Counted from the stretch's first letter, positions 1 to 7,260 are shown. The stretch: DNA of 12,242 bases from an uncultured Solobacterium sp. (GCA_900547815.1 URHY01000067.1:1-12242), one strand, 5' to 3'. Numbers and translations are program-made. The notes: generated by a model not told the origin, from the sequence alone.

Positions 1-40
1 TATGTATACAATTTAATTTAAATGTTCTTGTAGCAATTAA

Positions 41-208
41 TTTGGTAATCAACAAGAAATAGAAGAAGCAAGAAAGACAAAACAAGACGCAAATAAACAA
101 TTAGAAGAAATGGTTCACAAGATGTATGAAGATGGACTTGATCTTGAACAAATATCTGCGTATTGTTCATTAAATGTGGATGAAATTGAGTTGTTGATAA
201 AATCTTAA
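41..208 (+). pseudogene. C-terminal remnant of an Rpn / PD-(D/E)XK transposase-family protein
   Basis: The reading frame ending at TAA 206-208 encodes about 55 residues. It opens with an acidic/basic helix (QQEIEEARKTKQDANK) and continues into MYEDGLDLEQISAYCSLNVDEIE. This tail, a coiled helix followed by a small helix-turn-helix-like end, is typical of Rpn family recombination-promoting nucleases and related putative transposases. The same frame has stops at 14-16 and 38-40 and no suitable start, and neither other frame gives a convincing upstream continuation within the window. The nuclease domain is therefore missing or out of frame, and I call it a degraded 3' fragment. The window edge limits the call: an intact copy with a recent frameshift near base 40 is possible. 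Family assignment rests on tail resemblance only. Confidence 0.5.
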
Positions 209-217
209 ATTTTTCTG

Positions 218-246
218 TTGCATTTAAAAAAATGATTGTTTATAAT
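218..246 (+). promoter_or_regulatory. Promoter of the T-box leader and amino acid importer
   Basis: A -35 box TTGCAT (218-223) and a perfect -10 box TATAAT (241-246) are separated by 17 bases, a near-consensus housekeeping promoter. Transcription would start around 252-254, just before the T-box structure. It lies ten bases after the stop of the transposase remnant. Confidence 0.8.
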
Positions 247-252
247 AAAGCC

Positions 253-489
253 ATCCTTTGTAAAGGCAATGAAAAGAAGAAGTAGTCGTGGATGCTGCTG
301 ATAGTGAGTTCCTGATGGTGGAAATGGAACAGTAAGCACAGGGTGAACGTGTCTTAGAGCTAAGCTTTCGAAGATTGAGGAAGCTTCGGATACTCCCGTT
401 ATGAGTTAAGGGCCTGTACATTTGTGCAGGAAATAAGGTGGTACCGCGATTTTATAGTCGTCCTTGTATATTCAAGGACGACTTTTTTT
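253..489 (+). promoter_or_regulatory. T-box riboswitch, specifier probably CGT (arginine)
   Basis: This leader senses the charging state of a tRNA and controls read-through into the importer genes. Stem I has a distal hairpin GTTCC (308-312) / GGAAC (326-330) enclosing the conserved TGATGG bulge region. The 3' side of stem I reads GGGTGAACGTGTCTTAGAGC (341-360). In T-boxes the specifier codon normally follows the GGTGAA segment, which gives CGT at 348-350 followed by the usual purine. The conserved antiterminator element AAGGTGGTACCGCG is at 435-448. Its TGGT (439-442) would pair with the tRNA end NCCA and predicts discriminator base A, which is compatible with many bacterial tRNA-Arg. The intrinsic terminator follows at 456-489. 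The T-box call is firm; the arginine reading is an inference from alignment to the general pattern, and a one-base shift would change the codon. Confidence 0.93.
456..489 (+). terminator. T-box-controlled intrinsic terminator
   Basis: AGTCGTCCTTG (456-466) pairs perfectly with CAAGGACGACT (473-483) around a six-base loop and is followed by a run of T. It is the OFF state of the T-box: binding of uncharged tRNA stabilises the competing antiterminator that contains the T-box sequence. Confidence 0.93.
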
Positions 490-510
490 ATTAGAAAGGA
501 ATAGGACAAC

Positions 511-2040
511 ATGAAAAAAGGATTTAGATTTATTTTGGCATTTTTAGTAAGTTTTATGATTATGATGTCTAGTATTATGCCTGCATTTGCCGATGAAACA
601 GACACATCAACAACAGGTGATTTATTAGATAAAATTCAAGAAAGAGGAGAATTGATTGTAGGAACATCTCCGGATTTTCCTCCTAATGAATTTATTGATT
701 CGACAAAAACAGGACAAGCTCAATATGTAGGTTCTGATATTGAATTGGCAAAATATATCGCAAAAAAGATGGGTGTTAAATTAACAATCAAGGCTGCAAG
801 TTTTGATACAGTTCTGGCAAACCTTCAAACTGAAGAAATTGACTTGGCTATTACAGGATTAGCCTATACACCAGCACGTGCTCAACAGATGGAAATGTCT
901 ATTGGATACAATATGACAGAAGACACTGGTGGACAGGCTGTTATTATTCCTAAAAAAGATGAAGAGAAATATAAAAAATTAACAGATTTAACGGGCTTAA
1001 AAGTAGCAGCTCAACAAGGATCGATCCAGCAACAATATACCGAAGATCAAATTCCAGACGCAAAACTACAATCGATTTCAAGTATTGATGATGGTGTTGC
1101 CCTATTAAAGAATGGTACTGTACAAGCAGTCGCATGCTCTGAAGGTACAGCTGATGAATATATTGAAAAGAACTCTGAACTTGCGAAGTTAGATGAATTA
1201 TTTAATATTGACCAAGATTATGCAGGTAACCGTGTAGGTGCTCCTTTAGGCGAAAAAAGATTGATGAAGGAAGTCAATAAAATCTTAAAGGAAGTTAATA
1301 AAAAAGGTTTGTATGAAAAATGGTATAAAGCAGCTAAGAAACAAAGTAGTGAACAATTCACATTGACTGCAACTGGATTCTTTGGAACATGTGTTCAAAT
1401 TGTACAATATTGTTGGCCACAATTATTAAAAGGTTTAGGAGTTACTTTAGGACTTGCAGCTATAACTGTTATCTTTGGTACAATTATTGGTGGGTTATTT
1501 GCCCTTGTAAAATTATCAAAGAATAAGATTGTACAAGCAATTGCCGGTGTATATGTAGAATTGATTCGTGGAACACCACTATTACTACAATTATGGTTGT
1601 TCATCAATATTTTCTCTTATTTGACAAATGGAAATATGCCGATGATCGTCAGTGTTATCATTGCGTTGATTATCAACTCGAGTGCATATGTCGCTGAAAT
1701 TATCCGTTCAGGTATTCAGTCGGTAGATAAAGGTCAAAGAGAAGCTGCTAAATCATTGGGTATGTCAAATGTACATATGATGACTAAGATCATTATTCCT
1801 CAAGCTATCAAAAATATCTTGCCTGCATTAGGTAATGAATTCGTTATGATGATCAAGGAAACATCTTTGGCAAGTACATTCTATATTGGTGAATTAATGA
1901 CTGTTAACAGTGTAATTAAATCCGCTACTTACAAATCTATTGAACCATTAGTAATTGTTGGTTTGATCTACTTTATCGTTACATATTCTTTATCAAAATT
2001 AATTAAATACATGGAAGGGAAGTTGAGTGTCAGTGACTAA
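511..2040 (+). CDS. Fused substrate-binding/permease protein of a polar amino acid ABC importer
   Basis: A 509-residue protein that captures an amino acid outside the membrane and forms the translocation pore. Residues 1-27 are a signal peptide ending in AFA before DET. Residues about 44-277 form a family 3 solute-binding domain ([47 protein letters not shown]). Residues about 298-505 are a His/Glu/Gln/Arg-type permease, including [29 protein letters not shown] and the EAA loop starting at E411 with its Gly at 417, which docks the ATPase. Fused binding-permease subunits of this length are common in Firmicutes (GlnP-like). The ribosome binding site is the AGAAAGGA/AGGA region at 494-506 before ATG 511. 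The arginine-type T-box upstream suggests arginine or another basic amino acid as substrate; the protein alone does not prove it. It overlaps the ATPase gene by 14 bases. Confidence 0.93.
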   Translation: MKKGFRFILAFLVSFMIMMSSIMPAFADETDTSTTGDLLDKIQERGELIVGTSPDFPPNEFIDSTKTGQAQYVGSDIELAKYIAKKMGVKLTIKAASFDTVLANLQTEEIDLAITGLAYTPARAQQMEMSIGYNMTEDTGGQAVIIPKKDEEKYKKLTDLTGLKVAAQQGSIQQQYTEDQIPDAKLQSISSIDDGVALLKNGTVQAVACSEGTADEYIEKNSELAKLDELFNIDQDYAGNRVGAPLGEKRLMKEVNKILKEVNKKGLYEKWYKAAKKQSSEQFTLTATGFFGTCVQIVQYCWPQLLKGLGVTLGLAAITVIFGTIIGGLFALVKLSKNKIVQAIAGVYVELIRGTPLLLQLWLFINIFSYLTNGNMPMIVSVIIALIINSSAYVAEIIRSGIQSVDKGQREAAKSLGMSNVHMMTKIIIPQAIKNILPALGNEFVMMIKETSLASTFYIGELMTVNSVIKSATYKSIEPLVIVGLIYFIVTYSLSKLIKYMEGKLSVSD

Positions 2041-2767
2041 GGAACTAATTGTTGTAAAAGACTTACATAAAAATTTTGGAGATTTAGAAGTATTAAAAGG
2101 AATCGACCAAACAATCCATCAAGGAGAAGTTATTAGTATTATTGGGCCAAGTGGTTCGGGAAAATCGACTTTCTTACGTTGCCTAAATTTATTAGAAAAA
2201 CCAACAAGTGGACAAATCATTTTTGAAGGTGTGGATATCGCAGCTGAAAATGTGGATATTGATACACACCGTAAAAAGATTGGGATGATCTTCCAACACT
2301 TTAATGTATTCCCACACTTAACTGTTTTAGAAAATATTACCATCACACCAATTTTAGAACTTAAAACACCTAAAGACCAGGCGGAAAAAGAAGCTATTGA
2401 ATTGCTTAAAAAGGTTGGTTTAGAAGATAAGAAAGATGAATATCCAAGAAAATTATCTGGTGGACAAAAACAGCGTCTAGCTATTGTTCGTGCTTTAGCA
2501 ATGCATCCGGATGTGATTCTATGTGATGAACCAACAAGTGCACTTGATCCAGAAATGGTAAAAGGTGTATTAGAAGTAATCAAAGAATTAGCAAACCAAG
2601 GAATGACAATTGTGATTGTAACTCATGAAATGGGATTTGCCCGAGAAACAAGTGATCGCGTATTATTTATGGATGAAGGTATTATTCAAGAACAAGGTAC
2701 TCCAGAAGATATTTTTGAACATCCACAAAATCCTAGAACTATTAAATTTTTATCACAAGTATTATAA
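2027..2767 (+). CDS. Polar amino acid ABC transporter ATP-binding protein
   Basis: A 246-residue ATPase that powers the importer encoded just upstream. It has Walker [10 protein letters not shown] (40-48), the Q-loop glutamine Q90 in [13 protein letters not shown], the signature LSGGQKQR (143-150), Walker B VILCDEP (163-169), the D-loop SALD (171-174) and the H-loop H200 in VTHEMGFA. The order and spacing match the GlnQ/HisP/ArtP class of amino acid ABC ATPases. The start is GTG at 2027, inside the end of the permease gene, preceded by GGAAGGGAAG at 2013-2022. A second GTG two codons later (2033) is an alternative. The 14-base overlap implies translational coupling and equal supply with the permease. 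All catalytic motifs are intact. Confidence 0.95.
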   Translation: MSVTKELIVVKDLHKNFGDLEVLKGIDQTIHQGEVISIIGPSGSGKSTFLRCLNLLEKPTSGQIIFEGVDIAAENVDIDTHRKKIGMIFQHFNVFPHLTVLENITITPILELKTPKDQAEKEAIELLKKVGLEDKKDEYPRKLSGGQKQRLAIVRALAMHPDVILCDEPTSALDPEMVKGVLEVIKELANQGMTIVIVTHEMGFARETSDRVLFMDEGIIQEQGTPEDIFEHPQNPRTIKFLSQVL

Positions 2768-2793
2768 GCTTGGGCATATGCTCAAGCTTTTCT
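2766..2793 (+). terminator. Intrinsic terminator of the importer operon
   Basis: AAGCTTGGGC (2766-2775) pairs with GCTCAAGCTT (2780-2789), with one G-T pair, and leads into TTTTC. The hairpin begins on the last two bases of the ATPase stop codon. Confidence 0.85.
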
Positions 2794-2812
2794 GTACGAC
2801 AGGCAGTCGTGC
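2794..2812. repeat. Short inverted repeat without a T-tract
   Basis: GTACGAC (2794-2800) pairs with GTCGTGC (2806-2812) around AGGCA. It sits between two terminator-like hairpins and has no U-run of its own. Function unknown; it could be a landing hairpin for the adjoining group II intron relic. Confidence 0.5.
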
Positions 2813-2816
2813 TTAT

Positions 2817-2858
2817 AGTTGATAATCTAAATCAATGATTATCAACTGTTTTATTTTA
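2817..2858 (+). terminator. Second terminator-like hairpin
   Basis: AGTTGATAATC (2817-2827) and GATTATCAACT (2837-2847) are perfect 11-base complements around a nine-base loop, followed by TGTTTTATTTT. It could act as a back-up terminator for the importer operon. It could also be the terminator motif downstream of which a group IIC intron inserted. Confidence 0.6.
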
Positions 2859-3042
2859 GAGACAATAAAGTACAAGATACTCGTAACACTATACAAAAGT
2901 CATTGAAGTAAAACAGTCCCAACAAGGTTGAAATACTTTGTCTACTAAGGATATAGCCAAGTAGTAAGCCGTATGCCTTAATAGGGCACGTATGGTTTGA
3001 TAAGGGGCGGTAGAATTTAAACTCTATCGCCTACTTTCTTAT
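2859..3042 (+). mobile_element. Group II intron relic (3' end, no reverse transcriptase)
   Basis: The 3' part of this gene-free stretch has the architecture of group II intron domains V and VI (separate entry). Bases 2941-2965 contain a small hairpin, CTACT / AGTAG, that could be part of an upstream intron domain. There is no reverse transcriptase/maturase ORF, and I see no GTGYG-type 5' intron end after the preceding hairpin. This is therefore a truncated or internally deleted copy rather than a mobile intron. Position downstream of terminator hairpins is characteristic of group IIC introns. The left boundary at 2859 is a guess; only about 2941-3042 shows intron-like structure. Confidence 0.5.
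2966..3042 (+). ncRNA. Group II intron domains V and VI
   Basis: Domain V: AAGCCGTA (2966-2973) pairs with TATGGTTT (2991-2998), and the upper stem TGCCT (2974-2978) pairs with GGGCA (2984-2988). The two-base bulge CG (2989-2990) sits where domain V has its catalytic bulge, and the AGC triad is present at 2967-2969. The loop is TAATA rather than a GNRA tetraloop, and the element is one base short of the usual 34, which suggests decay. Domain VI: GGCGGTAGA (3006-3014) pairs with TCTATCGCC (3023-3031), and AAGG (3002-3005) pairs with CTTT (3034-3037). This leaves T3032-A3033 bulged, with A3033 as the expected branch-point adenosine. The intron would end at AT 3041-3042, eight to nine bases after it. 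Confidence 0.65.
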
Positions 3043-3050
3043 GGTATAAT
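3042..3050 (+). promoter_or_regulatory. Extended -10 promoter of the oligoendopeptidase gene
   Basis: TGGTATAAT is an extended -10 element (TG-N-TATAAT). There is no good -35 at 17 bases upstream, which extended -10 promoters can tolerate. Transcription would begin around 3057, giving a very short leader before the ribosome binding site at 3061. The element begins at the predicted 3' end of the intron relic. Confidence 0.6.
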
Positions 3051-3073
3051 TTATTAAATTGGAGGAAATTGAT

Positions 3074-4834
3074 ATGAATTCAGAATGGTCATTAGACGTA
3101 TTGTACAAAGGATTTGATGATCCTAAATTTAGTGAAGATCTAATTTCTTTTGAAAAAAAGGCAAAAGAATTGGATGAACTTTCAAAGACTTTAAGCCACG
3201 AAAATGAGAAGGAAGATTTGATTCGAATTGTTAAGGCTTTAGAAGAATTTGAACTTTTGGAAAAACATTTAAGTTGCTTTGGATTTTTGAGCCAATCCAC
3301 AAATACCGCAAATACTAAAGCGGCAGCAGCCATTGATAAAGTAGCTACCATCGCAAGTATGGCAAGTAAGGCTATGGCCGTATTCTCACGTTATATTTCA
3401 GATATGAAAGATTTAAACAGCTATTTAGATTGTCCAGAACTTTGTGAATATAAGTATTTTTTAAATGACATTCATGAAAGCGGAAAATACTTATTAAGCG
3501 AGGATGTAGAAGAAGCACTAGCTAAAATGAATATTCCTGGTGGTTCAGCTTGGGAAAAGCAACAAAGCCTTTTAACAAGCTCACTTGAAGTGGAATACGA
3601 TGGCAAGAAGTTGCCATTAGCATCTGTTCGTAACCTTGCATATGATGCAGATAAAGAAGTTCGTAAAGCTGCTTATGAAGCAGAAATCAAAAGTTATGCA
3701 CCAATTGCAGATGCGGTAAGTTTTTCATTAAATAACATTAAGCTTCAAGTTATTACCGAAGCTAAAATGCGTGGTTATGAAAGTCCAATGGATATGACTT
3801 TACATCAATCTCATGTATCCCAAAAAACATTAGATGCTTTATTGAGTGCTATGCAAAAATATTTACCTGTATTCCACAAGTATTTAAAGAGAAAAGCAGA
3901 AATGTTAGGGTATGAAAATGGTCTTCCTTGGTATGAATTGTTTGCGCCAGTTGGAAAATCGGCTACTACAAGTTTTACACCTGAAACCACAAAGGAATAT
4001 TTAGTAAATCATTTTAGACCATTCTGTGATGAATTGGCCGATATGATGGAAGAAGCATTTGACAATAGCTGGATCGATTTTTATCCACATAAAGGAAAAG
4101 TGGGTGGAGCTTTCTGTTGTAATATGCCATTTGTGAAACAATCACGCGTACTAACTAACTTTGATGGAGGTCTGGGCGACGTGGTCACTTTGGCTCATGA
4201 ACTAGGGCATGCATATCATGGATTGAATATTGAAAGTCATCGACCATTAAACTGGGAATATTCAATGCCAGTAGCAGAAACAGCGAGTACATTTAATGAA
4301 AATATCATTATGAATGCAGTGATTGATGAAACAGAGGATAAAGAAGTTAAACTTGGATTGATTGAAAATCAGCTTCAAGATCTATGTCAAATCATCTGTG
4401 ATATTTATTCTCGTTACTTATTTGAAAAAGCCGTATTTGATCGTAGAAGCGATGAATTCTTATTTACAGATCAATTGAATGAAATTATGTTGGACGCACA
4501 AAAACAAGCTTATGGCGATGGACTGGATCCAAATTGTTTACATCCATATATGTGGGTATGTAAATCGCATTACTATTCTTCAGATTTAAGTTATTATAAC
4601 TGGCCATACGCCTTTGGAGGATTATTTGCACGAGGATTAGTTGTTAAATATCAGGAAATGGGTAAAGAAAAATTTGTTCCTAAATATAAAGAGTTGTTGC
4701 ACACAACAACTGTTGCTTCTGTAGAAGATACAGCTAAAGTATTGGATATTGATTTAACGGATGAAGCATTCTGGATTTCTGCACTGGAAACCGCAAAATC
4801 AAGAATTGAAGAATTTATCGAATTATCGAAATAA
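3074..4834 (+). CDS. pepF: M3 family oligoendopeptidase (PepF type)
   Basis: A 586-residue cytosolic zinc metallopeptidase that cleaves medium-length peptides, usually completing breakdown of imported or signal peptides. The zinc site is HELGH at residues 375-379 within VTLAHELGHAYHG. The third ligand is expected to be E402 in VAETASTFNEN. The C-terminal HYYSSDLSYYNWPYAFGG segment matches the substrate-binding His/Tyr region of M3 enzymes. Length (about 600) fits PepF. I chose ATG 3074 because GGAGG (3061-3065) lies eight bases upstream; an in-frame TTG at 3059 would overlap the ribosome binding site and is unlikely. There is no signal peptide. It has its own promoter and terminator, so it is monocistronic. 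Oligopeptidase next to an amino acid importer fits a lifestyle that uses amino acids and peptides, but no functional link is proven. Confidence 0.93.
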   Translation: MNSEWSLDVLYKGFDDPKFSEDLISFEKKAKELDELSKTLSHENEKEDLIRIVKALEEFELLEKHLSCFGFLSQSTNTANTKAAAAIDKVATIASMASKAMAVFSRYISDMKDLNSYLDCPELCEYKYFLNDIHESGKYLLSEDVEEALAKMNIPGGSAWEKQQSLLTSSLEVEYDGKKLPLASVRNLAYDADKEVRKAAYEAEIKSYAPIADAVSFSLNNIKLQVITEAKMRGYESPMDMTLHQSHVSQKTLDALLSAMQKYLPVFHKYLKRKAEMLGYENGLPWYELFAPVGKSATTSFTPETTKEYLVNHFRPFCDELADMMEEAFDNSWIDFYPHKGKVGGAFCCNMPFVKQSRVLTNFDGGLGDVVTLAHELGHAYHGLNIESHRPLNWEYSMPVAETASTFNENIIMNAVIDETEDKEVKLGLIENQLQDLCQIICDIYSRYLFEKAVFDRRSDEFLFTDQLNEIMLDAQKQAYGDGLDPNCLHPYMWVCKSHYYSSDLSYYNWPYAFGGLFARGLVVKYQEMGKEKFVPKYKELLHTTTVASVEDTAKVLDIDLTDEAFWISALETAKSRIEEFIELSK

Positions 4835-4861
4835 TTGCTTGGAAACAAGCAATTTTTTTTC
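4833..4861 (+). terminator. Intrinsic terminator after pepF
   Basis: AATTGCTTG (4833-4841) pairs with CAAGCAATT (4846-4854) around a GAAA loop, followed by an uninterrupted T run. It overlaps the stop codon of pepF. Confidence 0.93.
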
Positions 4862-4889
4862 TGCAAAAGTTCACAAATGATGATATAAT
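4861..4889 (+). promoter_or_regulatory. Promoter of the 259-residue hypothetical gene
   Basis: An extended -10 TGATATAAT lies at 4881-4889. CTGCAA at 4861-4866 is a poor -35 with 17-base spacing. The start of transcription would be near 4896, about 28 bases before the ATG. Confidence 0.55.
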
Positions 4890-4923
4890 CTATTGCGTTC
4901 GAATTTTTTCAAGGAGAGATTTA

Positions 4924-5703
4924 ATGAGTACAGAAATGTTAATGAAAAATAGAGAACGTTTTATCAAAAACGTAAATAGTAATGAGAATGGTGCAGCTGC
5001 ACTTTCTTTAAGATTGTTTTGTTATGCTAGATTTATGGCAGTAAAAAATCCATATGCAGAAACGCATGACTGGGTATATGAAAACGAATTGACAAATGCC
5101 CAAGCCAATCAATATGTATTCCGTTTATTGGATGAAAGTACAGAAAGAGCATCTATGGATATGTTGATTCGTAAATTAAAAAGTGTTCGTTTGGTTCGCG
5201 ATAGTGAAATGAATGGCAGAAAAATTTATGTCATTAAATTCACAGATATCGAAATGGAAGAATTGATGAATAAGAGTATTATTGATAAACCAAGTGAAAA
5301 GTTATTAAAAGAAAAGAAGTCATCTGTAAAGAAAGAAAAAGAAGAAGTTGTGAATTCATCTTGGAAAGAGGTATTCTTAAAAAATAGTAAAGGTGAAAAT
5401 TTACAGATACTTCGATTCTGGTTCTATATACAGTATAATGCAGAAAAGAATGGGAAGAAGTATATTTCAAAAAGCCAGGCATTAAGTGAAGGAGCTATTG
5501 AATATGTGTATAAGGGAATCCCTAAAAAGATGGATGTTCTAAAAGATTTATTCGCATTGATGAAACAATTAAAACTAGTTAAAGAAGATGTTGTTAAAAA
5601 TGAGATTGTGCTTCGTCCAGCCAAATTAGAGGGTATAGAAATTAAGGATTATATAAAGGATAAGCCTATAGATTTAAATAGTTTTAACTATACGAATGTA
5701 TAA
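4924..5703 (+). CDS. Hypothetical protein with two similar halves
   Basis: I do not recognise this 259-residue protein. It is soluble, charged, and has no signal peptide or membrane segment. Two segments resemble each other. LRLFCYARFMAVKN (29-42) aligns with LRFWFYIQYNAEKN (163-176), sharing L, R, Y, A, K and N. Each is followed by a helix ending in a basic LK..RLV / LK.LKLV stretch and then a beta-like IYVIKF / NEIVLRPAK. A lysine/glutamate-rich linker (about 123-141) joins them. This layout would suit two winged-helix-like domains and hence nucleic-acid or protein binding, but that is speculation. The start ATG 4924 is supported by AAGGAG at 4911-4916. It has its own promoter, and its terminator is shared with the convergent diguanylate cyclase gene, so it is probably monocistronic. 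Codon use looks like its neighbours. Confidence 0.85.
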   Translation: MSTEMLMKNRERFIKNVNSNENGAAALSLRLFCYARFMAVKNPYAETHDWVYENELTNAQANQYVFRLLDESTERASMDMLIRKLKSVRLVRDSEMNGRKIYVIKFTDIEMEELMNKSIIDKPSEKLLKEKKSSVKKEKEEVVNSSWKEVFLKNSKGENLQILRFWFYIQYNAEKNGKKYISKSQALSEGAIEYVYKGIPKKMDVLKDLFALMKQLKLVKEDVVKNEIVLRPAKLEGIEIKDYIKDKPIDLNSFNYTNV

Positions 5704-5704
5704 G

Positions 5705-5733
5705 AAAATGACGAGATTAGTTCTCGTCATTTT
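5705..5733. terminator. Bidirectional terminator between convergent genes
   Basis: AAAATGACGAGA (5705-5716) and TCTCGTCATTTT (5722-5733) are perfect 12-base complements around TTAGT, with A and T runs on the two outer sides, so it can work in both directions. The stop codon of the leftward diguanylate cyclase gene (5717-5719) lies in the loop, so its last codons form one arm of the hairpin. Confidence 0.9.
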
Positions 5734-7156
5734 TATATATTTTATAATCGTTTTTGCCTGTTCGTTTTGTTTGATACAAGGCATGGTCGGCATGGCGATA
5801 TAATTCCATAAAAGTAGTGCCATTACTAGGGGCGAATGCCATTCCAACACTGATGGAAAGTTTAAAGTCTTGTAGTTCTTCAATCTTTAATTCATTGACT
5901 TTTTTTAGTAAAGATTGAATTCTTGATTCGGCAATAACTTCATCTTCGATTAGAATGATAAATTCGTCGCCACCAATTCTTCCAACAATATCCGTTTGTC
6001 TAAAATGATTTTTAAATAGGTCACTCAAATTTTTTAATACTTTATCACCTACGGCATGTCCATAATTATCATTCACCGATTTAAAATCATCCACATCCAA
6101 GATCAAGAAACAGAAGTGCTCATGATTTTTAAGTTTTTGATCAATGAGCTTTTGTGTTGTTTCTTTATTGAAAACGGAAGTTAATGGGTCAATTTCAGAT
6201 AAATGAATCAAATATTTATTTTCTCTTGTATTTGAGTGAGCCAAATAAATCATCAAGCTTAGTACAATCAAGCCTAAAAATGTTGCCAACAGAGTTTCAT
6301 AATGCTTAATAAATGTATAGGATTCTTGGGCAACATGAACTGGAACAATGTAACAAATCATCCAATCATTGATTTTTAATGGGGAATAAGCTAAATATAA
6401 CGATTTATTCTTTTTGGTTTGTATTTGGATTAAATCTGATTCTTGTTGGTTGAAGTCTGTTTTCACTTCCTTTTCATCACAAATATCAAATAAATTATCT
6501 ATTGTTTTTATATTGTGCTTTTTTTCGTATTTCTTGTCTCTAGTGATTAGATTTCCATCTTGATCAACAATAAAACTTTTTCCTTGTCCATCAAACAAAT
6601 CATCAAACAACATATTTCCTAGCTTTGTGACATTATAAGAACCGCCCACAACACCTATGGCTTGATTGTTCTTATAAATAGGAACACTTAAAATAACGCG
6701 TGTTTGTTGATCAACACTACTTTCTAAGGGGTCTGAAAGAGATTGTTTGCCTTGCATCGATTCTTTAAAATATCTTCGATGTGCAACATTTTTAACTACA
6801 TTATTATCATATAGTGCATTTCCATCTGAATCTATGATTGCGGTACGATTTAAGTCTGTGTTTTCCATGAAGGCTTTAATTAAAGATATATTATTTTCTG
6901 AAAATAGGTCTTCAGACTTTGATAATTCTTGTGCTAGTACATTTAAATAGGAATAGTTGATATTTAAAATTGTATTTAAGTGCTCACTTTGTTGAGTCAC
7001 ATTGGTAATGAGTGTTTCTCTTGAATTTTTTTCAATAGAAGCTTGCACTACATTAAAAAATATAGAAATTCCAATCACAAGAGTTATGATAAAAATGGTG
7101 ATTGCGTAAATATAATTTTTAACGAAATTTTTTTGTTCGAAATATTTATTTTTCAT
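5717..7156 (-). CDS. Membrane diguanylate cyclase with dCache sensor (GGDEF)
   Basis: A 479-residue sensor enzyme that makes cyclic di-GMP from two GTP in response to an extracellular cue. A first membrane helix spans about 16-37. An extracellular double-Cache sensor follows (about 38-283, with VILSVPIYKNNQAIGVVGGSY typical of this fold), then a second helix (about 288-306) and a cytoplasmic GGDEF domain (about 317-475). The domain has DPLTSVFNK (323-331), the metal-binding LDVDDFKSVND (353-363) and an intact active site GGDEF (395-399). RQTD at 386-389 lies exactly five residues before the active site and is the inhibitory I-site, so product feedback is expected. ATG at 7154-7156 is preceded by AAGGAGTT (7161-7168 read on the minus strand). 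No EAL or other output domain is attached. The ligand cannot be told from sequence. Confidence 0.95.
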   Translation of the reverse strand: MKNKYFEQKNFVKNYIYAITIFIITLVIGISIFFNVVQASIEKNSRETLITNVTQQSEHLNTILNINYSYLNVLAQELSKSEDLFSENNISLIKAFMENTDLNRTAIIDSDGNALYDNNVVKNVAHRRYFKESMQGKQSLSDPLESSVDQQTRVILSVPIYKNNQAIGVVGGSYNVTKLGNMLFDDLFDGQGKSFIVDQDGNLITRDKKYEKKHNIKTIDNLFDICDEKEVKTDFNQQESDLIQIQTKKNKSLYLAYSPLKINDWMICYIVPVHVAQESYTFIKHYETLLATFLGLIVLSLMIYLAHSNTRENKYLIHLSEIDPLTSVFNKETTQKLIDQKLKNHEHFCFLILDVDDFKSVNDNYGHAVGDKVLKNLSDLFKNHFRQTDIVGRIGGDEFIILIEDEVIAESRIQSLLKKVNELKIEELQDFKLSISVGMAFAPSNGTTFMELYRHADHALYQTKRTGKNDYKIYKNDEN

Positions 7157-7174
7157 ATGGAACTCCTTTTTCTA

Positions 7175-7183
7175 ATTATACCA
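7175..7183 (-). promoter_or_regulatory. Possible proximal extended -10 for the diguanylate cyclase gene
   Basis: On the minus strand TGGTATAAT reads at 7183-7175. Transcription from it would start near 7168, almost on top of the ribosome binding site, so it would give a nearly leaderless transcript. The distal promoter at 7208-7236 is a better match to consensus; both may be used. Confidence 0.35.
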
Positions 7184-7207
7184 AGAAAAATGGTAAAGGA
7201 ATATCAA

Positions 7208-7236
7208 ATTATATAAGACTAACCATAATTTGTGAA
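7208..7236 (-). promoter_or_regulatory. Promoter of the diguanylate cyclase gene
   Basis: On the minus strand TTCACA (7236-7231) and TATAAT (7213-7208) are 17 bases apart, giving a start near 7201 and a leader of about 45 bases. Its -35 overlaps the candidate -35 of the divergent hyd operon. Confidence 0.65.
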
Positions 7237-7260
7237 ATCAATCACATTTTAGTGTATTAT
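7230..7260 (+). promoter_or_regulatory. Candidate promoter of the hyd maturation operon
   Basis: TTGTGA (7230-7235) and TATTAT (7255-7260) are 19 bases apart, a weak match that may need an activator. Other -10-like hexamers nearby (TATAAA at 7267) are no better. No inverted repeat typical of a known operator is obvious to me, apart from TGTGAAATCAATCACA at 7231-7246, an imperfect dyad that resembles a Crp/Fnr-type site. Confidence 0.35.

Noticed and set aside
2119..2583. 154-codon open frame antisense to the ABC ATPase gene
   Set aside because: Shadow of a conserved gene on the other strand; no ribosome binding site and no recognisable protein features.
2859..3042. IS200/IS605-type right end or a complete insertion sequence
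   Set aside because: No transposase frame or flanking repeats; the structure fits group II intron domains V and VI better.
3059..3073. TTG at 3059 as the start of the oligoendopeptidase
   Set aside because: It would translate the ribosome binding site GGAGG itself; ATG 3074 has ideal spacing.
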